Source: JACQFZ01 sp036381895 (GTDB lineage: Bacteria; Pseudomonadota; Gammaproteobacteria; Acidiferrobacterales; Sulfurifustaceae). Taken from it: a stretch of DNA of 19,066 bases. The position numbers and the translations under genes are program-made. This document shows, one piece after another, positions 1-6,658 of this stretch; the first letter of the stretch is position 1; every line of letters starts with the position of its first letter. The stretch spans positions 1 to 19,066 of the forward strand of contig DASVBY010000024.1 in the NCBI GenBank assembly GCA_036381895.1. The letters run 5' to 3'. The notes beneath the pieces are model-generated. The model was not told the DNA's origin. It did not search any database and was given only the letters and a program-made list of their open reading frames with translations.

Positions 1-449
1 GCCGCGTGGTGATGCACGGTAACGTCCGTGTGCTCGCGCGGGCAGGCGCCGGCGAGCGGACAGGTCGTGATGTTCCGCACCGTGTTGCCGCAGGCCTCGC
101 GCGTCGTGAGGCCGTACGCCGCCAGGTGACGGAGCAGCGCCGGGGTTCGAGCCGTCGGGACGTGGTGGAGCTGGATGTCCTGGCGGGTGGTGATGTGAGC
201 GATCTTGTGGTCGGTGTACGTCCCGATCGCCTCGGCGATGCCGATCAGCTGGCGCGGCGCGAGGCGCCCGCCCGGCAGCTTGATGCGCACCATGTGCACA
301 CCCGCCTGGCGCTGGCCGTAGATGCCTTGCTGCAGGCGGAACGCCGTGAAGCGGTCGCTGTCGATGGCGCCGCTCAGGAATCCGTTGACGTACTCCTCGA
401 AGCGGTCGAGCTCTTCCGTGTCGGTGAGGTTCAGGCGTGCTTCGGTCAT
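1..449 (-). CDS. Nitrite/sulfite reductase, hemoprotein (5' part only)
   Basis: This is the first 149 codons of a siroheme/4Fe-4S nitrite or sulfite reductase; the gene runs off the left edge. Visible family signatures are THKIAHITTRQDIQLHHV-like sequence around residues 80-97 (here DHKIAHITTRQDIQLHHV), the N-terminal ferredoxin-like half that shapes the substrate pocket, and ACGNTVRNITTCPLAGACP at residues 119-137. The cysteine ligands of the Fe-S cluster and siroheme lie in the missing C-terminal half. The enzyme would reduce sulfite to sulfide (or nitrite to ammonia) with six electrons in the cytoplasm. Divergence from cysB favours the assimilatory sulfite role (cysI-like), but the N-terminus alone cannot separate sulfite from nitrite specificity. 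The ATG at 447-449 is chosen because the homologous sequence begins just after it; no strong ribosome binding site is visible. Confidence 0.85.
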   Translation of the reverse strand, partial: MTEARLNLTDTEELDRFEEYVNGFLSGAIDSDRFTAFRLQQGIYGQRQAGVHMVRIKLPGGRLAPRQLIGIAEAIGTYTDHKIAHITTRQDIQLHHVPTARTPALLRHLAAYGLTTREACGNTVRNITTCPLAGACPREHTDVTVHHHA

Positions 450-475
450 CGCACCGGTCCGATCGATCCGGCGCG

Positions 476-505
476 ACTCTAGCAAAGCCCCGGTGGTATA
501 TTGAA
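476..505 (-). promoter_or_regulatory. Candidate promoter of the sulfite reductase gene
   Basis: On the minus strand, TGCTAGAGT (476-484) resembles an extended -10 element. A weak TTCAAT (500-505) lies 18 bp upstream in the -35 position. Transcription would begin near 469, giving a leader of about 20 nt. The weak -35 fits a promoter that needs an activator, and the inverted repeat at 507-530 sits directly upstream. This is inferred from sequence pattern only. Confidence 0.35.
497..502 (+). promoter_or_regulatory. Candidate -10 element for cysB
   Basis: TATATT at 497-502 matches five of six -10 consensus bases and points toward cysB. No good -35 is visible. A start near 509 would place the inverted repeat at 507-530 over the transcription start, which would suit autorepression as known for enteric CysB. 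Confidence 0.3.
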
Positions 506-506
506 A

Positions 507-530
507 GAATAAAACCCGATAGTTTTATTC
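507..530. promoter_or_regulatory. Perfect 9-bp inverted repeat, candidate CysB operator
   Basis: GAATAAAAC (507-515) and GTTTTATTC (522-530) are exact reverse complements separated by 6 bases. They lie in an AT-rich island between two divergent genes in otherwise very GC-rich DNA. LysR-family regulators such as CysB bind dyad sites of this kind in divergent intergenic regions. The symmetry is seen directly; binding by CysB is inferred from position. Confidence 0.55.
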
Positions 531-546
531 GTCTGAAATATAAGAG

Positions 547-1524
547 ATGAAACTACAGCAGCTTCGCTACATCTGCGAGATCGCCCGCGCTGGCCTGAAA
601 GTCTCGGAAGCGGCGGCCAATCTCTACACTTCGCAACCGGGCATCAGCAAGCAGGTGCGGCTGCTGGAAGAAGAGCTCGGGGTTCAGATCTTCCGCCGCA
701 GCGGCAAGCATTTCGCGGAAATCACGCCCGCCGGGCGGGAAATCCTCAAGCGCGCCGAGAACGTTCTGCTCGAGGTGCGCAACATCAAGAGCATCGCGCG
801 CGAGCACGCGGACGAAAGCCGCGGGAGCCTGACGATCGCGACCACGCACACTCAGGCCTGCTACGCGCTGCCCGACACCATTCAGCGCTTTCGCGCGCAC
901 TACCCGAACGTGAGCCTGCACATCCACATGGGCACGCCGCAGCAGATCGCCGAGATGGCGGCGCGCAGCGAGGTCGACTTCGCGATCGCGACCGAAGCGC
1001 TCGAGCTGCTCGAGGATCTGGTGACGCTCCCGTGCTATCACTGGAGCCACTGCGCGGTGGCGCCGCTCGGGCATCCGGTGCTCGAGCAGCCGCTCACGCT
1101 CGAGCACCTCGCGCAGTACCCGATCGTGACGTACGTCTTCGGCTTCACCGGCCGCTCGAAGCTCGATCAGGCGTTCGCCGCGAAGGGACTGAAGCCGAAG
1201 GTCGTCTTCACCGCGACCGACTCGACGACGCTCAAGACCTACGTACGCATGGGCGTCGGCGTCGGGATCATGGCGCGGATGGCGTTCGATCCGGAGGCCG
1301 ACCACGGGCTCGGGAAGGCCGATGCCGCGCACCTCTTCCCGGCGAATACTTCGCACATCGCGTTCCGGCGCGGCACGGTGCTGCGCAAGTACATGTACGA
1401 GTTCATCCGGCTGTTCGCACCGCACCTGACGCCCGAGCTCGTCGACGAGGCCATGGCGCTCGAGAGCAAAGCGGAGCGCGAGAAGCTTTACGCCGCGAAG
1501 CTGCCGAAGTTGCCGACGCGCTAG
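547..1524 (+). CDS. cysB: CysB, LysR-family regulator of sulfur assimilation
   Basis: This 325-residue protein has the usual CysB length (E. coli 324). The winged helix-turn-helix covers roughly residues 1-60, with the recognition-helix sequence YTSQPGISKQVRLLEEELG (residues 27-45). It is followed by a linker helix and a periplasmic-binding-like effector domain. TTHTQ at residues 99-103 places Thr100, Thr102 and Gln103 exactly where the Klebsiella CysB structure binds sulfate. CysB normally activates sulfate-assimilation genes with N-acetylserine and is countered by sulfide or thiosulfate. The divergent sulfite reductase gene is the obvious target. AAGAG lies just before the ATG as a modest ribosome binding site. 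The gene is convergent with the next one, with a stem-loop between their ends. Confidence 0.95.
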   Translation: MKLQQLRYICEIARAGLKVSEAAANLYTSQPGISKQVRLLEEELGVQIFRRSGKHFAEITPAGREILKRAENVLLEVRNIKSIAREHADESRGSLTIATTHTQACYALPDTIQRFRAHYPNVSLHIHMGTPQQIAEMAARSEVDFAIATEALELLEDLVTLPCYHWSHCAVAPLGHPVLEQPLTLEHLAQYPIVTYVFGFTGRSKLDQAFAAKGLKPKVVFTATDSTTLKTYVRMGVGVGIMARMAFDPEADHGLGKADAAHLFPANTSHIAFRRGTVLRKYMYEFIRLFAPHLTPELVDEAMALESKAEREKLYAAKLPKLPTR

Positions 1525-1565
1525 ATCCGCCCGCGCTCGGGCCCGGCGACGCCACTCCGCCGGTG

Positions 1566-1592
1566 CGGACGGGCCGACGTTTCGCCCGTCCG
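1566..1592. terminator. Strong stem-loop between convergent genes
   Basis: CGGACGGGC (1566-1574) pairs perfectly with GCCCGTCCG (1584-1592) across a 9-nt loop. It sits between the stop of cysB and the stop of the convergent secreted-protein gene, so it could end transcription from both sides. No U-tract follows on either strand, so it is not a textbook intrinsic terminator. Confidence 0.5.
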
Positions 1593-1614
1593 ACGCGCCC
1601 GCCCGTGCCGGGGC

Positions 1615-3696
1615 TCAGCGGGCGTTGTCGAGATACGTCAGCACCAGATTGCTCCCCTCGATGCGCACGCCGGTCAGAGACCCGATGCCGAGACGCGTCA
1701 ACTCTTCGCGGATGGCGCGGCCGATCCGGTTGCGCACGTCCTGGGTATCCAGCGCGCTACGGATACTGCCCTCCACCGCGCTGCGGATCGTCGATCGGTA
1801 GTTGGTCGCGAGGTCGCACACATCGAACATGCACTCGTGGATCGGCAGCGGGGCGCCGATGAGCGCGCACCAGTTGAGCTGACAGGCCCCGCTCACGACG
1901 GTCGCCGGCTCCGCCGTCACCGACACATCGCTGAAACTGAGCGTGTGGCCGGTGCCGGGCACGAGATGGAGCGCTAGCGCGAGGTCGATGAAGACGCGCA
2001 GCCTCAAGTCGACGTCCGGCGCGCCGACGATGCAGCCCGCGTCGTCGCGGCACACCCCGACCAGCTCGAGCCGCCCGGCGTTGTTGTCGGACTCGAAGTC
2101 GAGCTGCACGCGCAGGCCGGTGGCCGTCGCGCGCACGGTCGCGCTCTGCAGGTTCACGTCGTTGACGTAGTACGTGCGCGGGCCGGTGCGCACCGGGAGG
2201 AGCGCCAGCTGCCACTCGCCGCCGCCGAGGCGCTCCGGCAGCCGGACGTAGGAATCGTTCGCGCGTTCACCGCCCGTCGCCGGGTCGAAGTTGTTCAGGT
2301 GTACGACGAGACCCCGGAACGCGTCGCGCACGAGGCCCGCCACCGTCGTGAGCGGCAGCCTGAACTCGCGCGCCGGCACGGCGAACTGCAGGTCCTGTGT
2401 CACCTGCGGCAAGCGGTACGACACGGTGACCCGGGGGTTCTCCGGCGTCCAAGCACCGCCGTTGCACACGATCCCCGTCAGGCTCGGGCGCAGCGAGTAC
2501 CCACCGGGCCGGAGCGCGGGGCTGCGGTACTGGAACAGGAAATCGTTGCCGGGGACGGCGGTCGCGTTCACGCGCCAGACGTTGAGGCCGTCGACGATTT
2601 CCACCACGACGTTGCTCGGGCCGGCGGCGCAGTTCTCGATGCGGATCGTGCCGACGATCTCGAGCCGGTCGGGGCAGCGGCGGACCTGGCGGTCGATGTT
2701 GCTGATCCAGCGCCCGCGCTCGTCCTGCAAGCCGACGTTGTAGGCGACGCCCGGGTCTATCGCGGGATTCGAGCCGAAGGTGGCCTCGACGAGCGTGTCG
2801 CTCCAGGAACGAACGGTCGCTTCGAGGACGGGGACGTCGCGCCGCGCCAGCACCACGCGGCGGCCGCCCTGGCTCTGACCGAAATTCGTCCCGACCACGC
2901 GGAAGTACCCGTTGGTGCTGCAGTAGCCGTCGGGCGTGCTGCCGCGCACCGCCGTGATGTTCGGTCGCGTGGCGATCCCGCCCGCGGCCGTGCGTATCTC
3001 TTCGATCATCTGGGGTGTGGCATGTCGCCCGCCACCGCCCGTGCCGGATGGGCTTGCGCCCGGAGCGGCGCCCGGAGTAAGACCCGGCGTGGCCGCCATC
3101 CCCGGTTGGACGCCAGGCATCGCCTGCGCTGCTGCGCCCGGCAACGGGACCCCGGTTGCGGACGCACCGGCGCGGCCGACGTTCACGCCGGGAGTCATCG
3201 GTTCGATGTGCTGCGGCTTCAGGTTGGCCGCCACGCCCGGATCGAGCGCCGGCTGCACGCCGGGCCTGGCGCCGGCCGCGATCCCGCCTTTCCCGATCAT
3301 CGCTGCCGGCGGGGTCTTCGCCTTGGCCGTTGTCGCCGCCGGCTTGGCGTTGCAGCTCTTCAATTGCGCGGGCGTCAGCTGCCGCGTCGCGTGGCCATAA
3401 CGCTTGATGAACCCGACCTGCTCGGCGAGCGCGTGACACGCTTCCACGCTCGGCACGGGCCAGGGACCGGCGGTGGTGCAATACGCGCCGCTGCAATTCC
3501 AGTTGATGCCTCCCGCCTTGACCGCGCCCTGCCGCCTGGCGGTGCCGCTCACATCGGCGCGGTACTCGTACGTCGCCGCGACCGGCGCCTGGCCGGGAAC
3601 GGCGGGCACCGGCTGAGCGGCCGACGAGGGGAAGACGGCGCCTTGCAGAACGGCGCCGAGCAACACGGCACTGAACGCGCGCTGGTCGATTTTCAC
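1615..3696 (-). CDS. Large secreted protein of unknown function with IPT-like domain
   Basis: I do not recognise a named family. The 693-residue product begins with a Sec signal peptide (residues 1-27, hydrophobic core AVLLGAVLQGAVF, cleavage likely after SSAA). A small four-cysteine module follows (C68, C73, C87, C115; WNCSGAYC ... YGHATRQLTPAQLKSCN). Then comes a Pro/Gly/Ala-rich linker (about 130-225) with repeated PG motifs. Residues 245-345 look like an IPT/TIG beta-sandwich (FRVVGTNFG ... DTLVEATF). Residues 445-690 hold long alternating beta-strand stretches and a C-terminal amphipathic helix segment (RSTIRSAVEGSIRSAL ... IGRAIREELTRLGI). There are 14 cysteines, suggesting disulfides outside the cytoplasm. 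The start is GTG (3694-3696), supported by GGGAGG five bases upstream (3702-3707). A lipid-binding or surface-binding role is only a guess. Confidence 0.85.
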   Translation of the reverse strand: MKIDQRAFSAVLLGAVLQGAVFPSSAAQPVPAVPGQAPVAATYEYRADVSGTARRQGAVKAGGINWNCSGAYCTTAGPWPVPSVEACHALAEQVGFIKRYGHATRQLTPAQLKSCNAKPAATTAKAKTPPAAMIGKGGIAAGARPGVQPALDPGVAANLKPQHIEPMTPGVNVGRAGASATGVPLPGAAAQAMPGVQPGMAATPGLTPGAAPGASPSGTGGGGRHATPQMIEEIRTAAGGIATRPNITAVRGSTPDGYCSTNGYFRVVGTNFGQSQGGRRVVLARRDVPVLEATVRSWSDTLVEATFGSNPAIDPGVAYNVGLQDERGRWISNIDRQVRRCPDRLEIVGTIRIENCAAGPSNVVVEIVDGLNVWRVNATAVPGNDFLFQYRSPALRPGGYSLRPSLTGIVCNGGAWTPENPRVTVSYRLPQVTQDLQFAVPAREFRLPLTTVAGLVRDAFRGLVVHLNNFDPATGGERANDSYVRLPERLGGGEWQLALLPVRTGPRTYYVNDVNLQSATVRATATGLRVQLDFESDNNAGRLELVGVCRDDAGCIVGAPDVDLRLRVFIDLALALHLVPGTGHTLSFSDVSVTAEPATVVSGACQLNWCALIGAPLPIHECMFDVCDLATNYRSTIRSAVEGSIRSALDTQDVRNRIGRAIREELTRLGIGSLTGVRIEGSNLVLTYLDNAR

Positions 3697-3722
3697 GGCT
3701 GCCTCCCGTAGTTGTGGGACGA

Positions 3723-3747
3723 ACGCGGTCCAACGGGTGGACCGTGT
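3723..3747. terminator. Hairpin between the DUF486 gene and the secreted-protein gene
   Basis: ACGCGGTCCA (3723-3732) pairs with TGGACCGTGT (3738-3747) across a 5-nt loop, with one G-T wobble. It lies downstream of the DUF486 gene and upstream of the secreted-protein ribosome binding site in the direction of transcription. It may separate the two transcripts, but no U-tract follows. Confidence 0.35.
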
Positions 3748-3818
3748 CGCGTCTTAGTCGCAGCCGGCGCCGGCGCGGTTCAGACGACCGGGAGCGCCGC
3801 GGGCGGTGCTGTCCCGCC

Positions 3819-4166
3819 TTAGCTCCCGCCGCCGAGCGGCGTGCGGAACATGAAGTAGACCGCGCCCACCAGGCACAGCGCCGCCCACAGGAAATCGAGC
3901 CGCAGCGGCTCCTTCATGTAGAACAGCGCGAACGGCACGAACACCGCGAGCGCGATCACTTCCTGGATCACCTTGAGCTGCCCGAGATCGAACTGCCCGT
4001 AGCCGGCGCGGTTGGCGGGCACCTGCAGCAGATACTCGAAGAACGCGATGCCCCAGCTCAGGAGCGCGGCGACGATCCAGGGCCTGTCGCGCAGGTCCTT
4101 CAAGTGCGCGTACCAGGCGAACGTCATGAAGATGTTCGAGAGCGACAACAATACGATGGTTTTCAT
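3819..4166 (-). CDS. DUF486 / small DMT-family membrane protein
   Basis: This 115-residue protein is almost entirely membrane-spanning, with four predicted helices at about residues 3-20, 31-50, 66-84 and 91-108. The sequence matches the DUF486 family (PF04342), small proteins related to the drug/metabolite transporter fold. Recognisable parts are FMTFAWYAHLK near the N-terminus and the central FFEYLLQVPANR. The function of the family is not established; a paired four-helix transporter is possible by analogy with small multidrug-resistance proteins. The ATG at 4164-4166 gives the expected family length. No strong ribosome binding site is visible. It stands apart from its neighbours by gaps of about 100 bases on each side. 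Confidence 0.85.
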   Translation of the reverse strand: MKTIVLLSLSNIFMTFAWYAHLKDLRDRPWIVAALLSWGIAFFEYLLQVPANRAGYGQFDLGQLKVIQEVIALAVFVPFALFYMKEPLRLDFLWAALCLVGAVYFMFRTPLGGGS

Positions 4167-4270
4167 GTCGTTGGTATCGTGTCGGCGTACGGCGCAGCCG
4201 CAGCACGACGCGTCTCGCGCGCATTCCGCACCGGATCGACGCGCATCCGCGTGTTGCAGGCTCAGTCGGG

Positions 4271-4927
4271 TCAGCGGGGAACGGCGGGGCCGAGCGCCTC
4301 GTGGACCGCATTGCGCAGGTCGTTGAGACGCCCGTGGAAAAAGTGCCCGACGCCGGGGAAGAGGCGCAGGCGCGGGCGCAGCGGCAGCCGCTCCACCCAG
4401 GCGGTCACGTCCGCGGCGGGAACGACGTCGTCGGCTTCCCCCTGGAGCACGAGCGCCGGCACACGCGGCGCGGGCGCCGGCCCGAGCTCGGGATAGAAGT
4501 TGACGGGCGGGGCGACCAGCACGAGCTGCGTGACCGGAAACTGCGCCGCCGCGCGCAGCGCCATGAAGGCGCCGAAGGAGAAGCCGGCGAGCCAGAGCTG
4601 ATCGTTCGGGCGGCGCGTGCGCACCCAGTCCAGCACGGCGAGCACGTCCTCGGTCTCGCCGATCCCGTTCGCGAACCCGCCGGCGCTCGCGCCGACGCCG
4701 CGGAAGTTGAACCGCACCGTGCGCAGGCCGAGCTCGTCGAAAGCGCGCGCGAGGGTGTGGACGACCTTGTTCTGCATCGTGCCGCCCTGCAGCGGGTGCG
4801 GATGACAGATGATGGCGCTCGCTGCGGCGGCGTTCGCCGCCGGGCAGGTCGTCAGGGCCTCGAGCGCCCCGGCCGGGCCGGGCAGCGCGAGCGCCGCGTT
4901 GCAGGGAAAGTCGGGAGTGCCGCTCAT
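4271..4927 (-). CDS. Alpha/beta hydrolase, COG2945 type
   Basis: This 218-residue hydrolase carries the signature of the COG2945 dienelactone-hydrolase-like group: ICHPHPLQGGTMQNKVV (residues 40-56) followed by RFNFRGVGASAG (72-83). The nucleophile elbow is GFSFGA with Ser117. The acid is Asp166 or Asp167 in QGEADDVVP, and the histidine is His195 in PGVGHFFHG, so the catalytic triad is complete. No signal peptide is seen, so it should act in the cytoplasm. The natural substrate of this group is unknown; ester or thioester hydrolysis is the general expectation. A nested inverted repeat lies just upstream of the start. Confidence 0.9.
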   Translation of the reverse strand: MSGTPDFPCNAALALPGPAGALEALTTCPAANAAAASAIICHPHPLQGGTMQNKVVHTLARAFDELGLRTVRFNFRGVGASAGGFANGIGETEDVLAVLDWVRTRRPNDQLWLAGFSFGAFMALRAAAQFPVTQLVLVAPPVNFYPELGPAPAPRVPALVLQGEADDVVPAADVTAWVERLPLRPRLRLFPGVGHFFHGRLNDLRNAVHEALGPAVPR

Positions 4928-4942
4928 GCCGAAATCGGGGTG

Positions 4943-4993
4943 AAGCTTGCGCTATTATCCGCCGGTCCCGGCCGCCTGGATACGGGCAAGCTT
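4943..4993. repeat. Nested inverted repeat with outer AAGCTTGC/GCAAGCTT arms
   Basis: AAGCTTGC (4943-4950) and GCAAGCTT (4986-4993) are perfect reverse complements 35 bases apart. Inside them GCCG (4961-4964) and CGGC (4969-4972) form a smaller pairing. The element fills most of the 80-base gap between the end of the antiporter gene and the start of the hydrolase gene. It could be an operator for the hydrolase or an end-of-transcript structure for the antiporter. Confidence 0.35.
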
Positions 4994-5007
4994 GTGCTCG
5001 ACGGACC

Positions 5008-6024
5008 TTACATCATCGTGACGTACAGGCCGTAGGCGACGTAGCAGCCGCCGTTGACGAGCAGGTGATACGGCCGCAGCGTACCGCGGCGCAGCATGAA
5101 CAGCGTCCAGGCGCCCGCGAGGAGCGTCAGGACGAGCACGGCCACCACCTCCGCGCGCGCCTCCCAGGGCGTCAGCAGAATCCCGAGAGCGGGCAGCAGG
5201 CTGCCCTGAAACACCATGGCACCCGTGACGTTGCCGAACGCGAGCGTGTCCTTGCCGCGGCGGATCCAGAGCACGCTGTTCACCTTTTCCGGCAGCTCGG
5301 TCGCGACCGGGATGATGAGGAGCGACAGCACCAGCGCGCTGATGCCGAGCCAGGCCGAGAGGCTCTCGATGCCGTGCACGAAACCGTGCGCGCCCGCAAT
5401 GATGCCGGCGAAGCCGAGCGCGAGCTGCAGCAGCTGCAGGATCAGGCCCTCGCGCCAGCCGATGAACTGCGTGACGCGCGCAAGATAGAGCGGATCGTCG
5501 GCGGTGGTGCCGTGCCCTTCGGCGACGAGCTGCGAGGACGCACGAATCGTGACCATCAGGTACAGGAAGTAGAGCACCACCAGCGCCACGCCGATGACGC
5601 CGCGCACGATCGGCAGATCGTGCGGCACGAAGATCGCCACCGTGCTCATGCCGAACGCCACCATGAACCACGAGAGGTCGCGCAGCATCCCGGTGCGTTC
5701 GGGGTGAAACGCCCCGCCCCAGCCGCGCTTGAAGGACGCGAAGAGCGCGATCAGGAACATGGCGACGGTGCCGAGCATGAGCGGCGCACCGAGAATCGCG
5801 CCGACGCCGACCTCCTCGCGCACCTCCTGGGTTGCCGCCGTCGAGAAGATCGCGACGACGGGAACCATCGTTTCCGGCATCGCCGTGCCGACCGCCGCGA
5901 AGATCGAGCCGGTCACGCCCTCGGAGATCTTCAGCCGTTCGCCGATGTGCTCGAGCGCGTTCACGAACAGCTCCGCGGCGATGAGGATCAACACCAGCGA
6001 TCCGATGAGAATCAGAACAGTCAT
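5008..6024 (-). CDS. CaCA-superfamily sodium/calcium antiporter-like protein
   Basis: This 338-residue inner-membrane protein has about ten hydrophobic segments in two inverted halves, as in bacterial Ca2+/cation antiporters. The first alpha repeat carries GTAMPE (residues 46-51) and the second carries PVATELPEKVNS (239-250), each with the conserved acidic residue that binds the ion (Glu51, Glu246). Second halves of the repeats differ from the classical GSNxxN pattern: GAILGAPLML (75-84) and GNVTGAMVFQG (264-274). A hydrophilic loop at about 160-190 separates the halves. The likely role is exchange of Ca2+ or another cation against Na+ or H+. AGGTAAGG lies just before the ATG as a ribosome binding site. 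The gene starts 28 bases downstream of the gst stop, so co-transcription with the gst operon is possible. Confidence 0.85.
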   Translation of the reverse strand: MTVLILIGSLVLILIAAELFVNALEHIGERLKISEGVTGSIFAAVGTAMPETMVPVVAIFSTAATQEVREEVGVGAILGAPLMLGTVAMFLIALFASFKRGWGGAFHPERTGMLRDLSWFMVAFGMSTVAIFVPHDLPIVRGVIGVALVVLYFLYLMVTIRASSQLVAEGHGTTADDPLYLARVTQFIGWREGLILQLLQLALGFAGIIAGAHGFVHGIESLSAWLGISALVLSLLIIPVATELPEKVNSVLWIRRGKDTLAFGNVTGAMVFQGSLLPALGILLTPWEARAEVVAVLVLTLLAGAWTLFMLRRGTLRPYHLLVNGGCYVAYGLYVTMM

Positions 6025-6052
6025 GCCTTACCTGTTGGAGTTGTCGAAAGCG

Positions 6053-6658
6053 TCAGGCGGCCGGCGGGCGGGTGGCCGCGAACGCGGGACGTTCGCGCAC
6101 GCGCTCGTGCCAGGCGGCGAGCCGCGGGCGCGCGGCGCGCCAGTCGTGCGGGTAGCGGAAATCGACGTACTCGAGCGCCGCCACGAGCGCGATGTCGGCG
6201 AGCGTGAAACGCCCTTCCGCCGGGTGCTCGCCGGCCGGCAGCTCGCGCTCCGCAAAATCGAGCGCGCGGGCGATCTTCTCCTCGCGGCGCGCGTTCGCCT
6301 GTGCCGAGCGAAGCGCCGCCGGGCGGCGCAGTTCCATGGTGCGCGCGACCGCCTGATCGAGGATGCCGTCGGCCAGCGCCGCCCAGCGCAGCACGCGCCA
6401 GCGCGGTTCGCCGCCCGGCGGAATCAGCGCGGGCGCGCTCAGGCTGTCGAGGTACTCGAGGATCACCGGCGAGTCGAACAGCACGAAGCCGTCGTCGCGC
6501 ACGAGGGTCGGCACCAGGCCGAGGGGGTTGTGCGCCGGGACCGGGCTGTCGGATGCCATGGGATCGGCGACGACGAACTCGCAGTCGAGCCGCTTCTCCG
6601 CGAGCAACACCCGGACCTTGCGCACGTAAGGCGAGGTCAGCGAGCCGTAGAGCTTCAT
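6053..6658 (-). CDS. yibF: Glutathione S-transferase, YibF-like
   Basis: The 201-residue product has an N-terminal thioredoxin-fold domain (MKLYGSLTSPYVRKVRVLL, then NPLGLVPTL and the glutathione gamma-Glu contact FDSPVILEYLD). A helical C-terminal domain follows, with RWAALADGILDQ and FTLADIALVAALEY. Length and these segments closely resemble E. coli YibF (202 residues). Its physiological substrate is not known. The frame is open further upstream, but the ATG at 6656-6658 is chosen because homologous sequence begins exactly there. It overlaps the ubiA stop as ATGA, and no ribosome binding site is seen, so translation is probably coupled to ubiA. Confidence 0.9.
   Translation of the reverse strand: MKLYGSLTSPYVRKVRVLLAEKRLDCEFVVADPMASDSPVPAHNPLGLVPTLVRDDGFVLFDSPVILEYLDSLSAPALIPPGGEPRWRVLRWAALADGILDQAVARTMELRRPAALRSAQANARREEKIARALDFAERELPAGEHPAEGRFTLADIALVAALEYVDFRYPHDWRAARPRLAAWHERVRERPAFAATRPPAA

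Noticed and set aside
539..544. TATAAG just before the cysB ATG as a -10 element
   Set aside because: It is too close to the start codon to give a transcript with a leader, and no -35 is seen. It is better explained as AT-rich ribosome-binding surroundings.
2299..3711. A 470-codon plus-strand frame opposite the secreted-protein gene
   Set aside because: It has no signal peptide, domain or ribosome binding site. The minus-strand frame has a signal peptide, a strong ribosome binding site and a domain-like layout.
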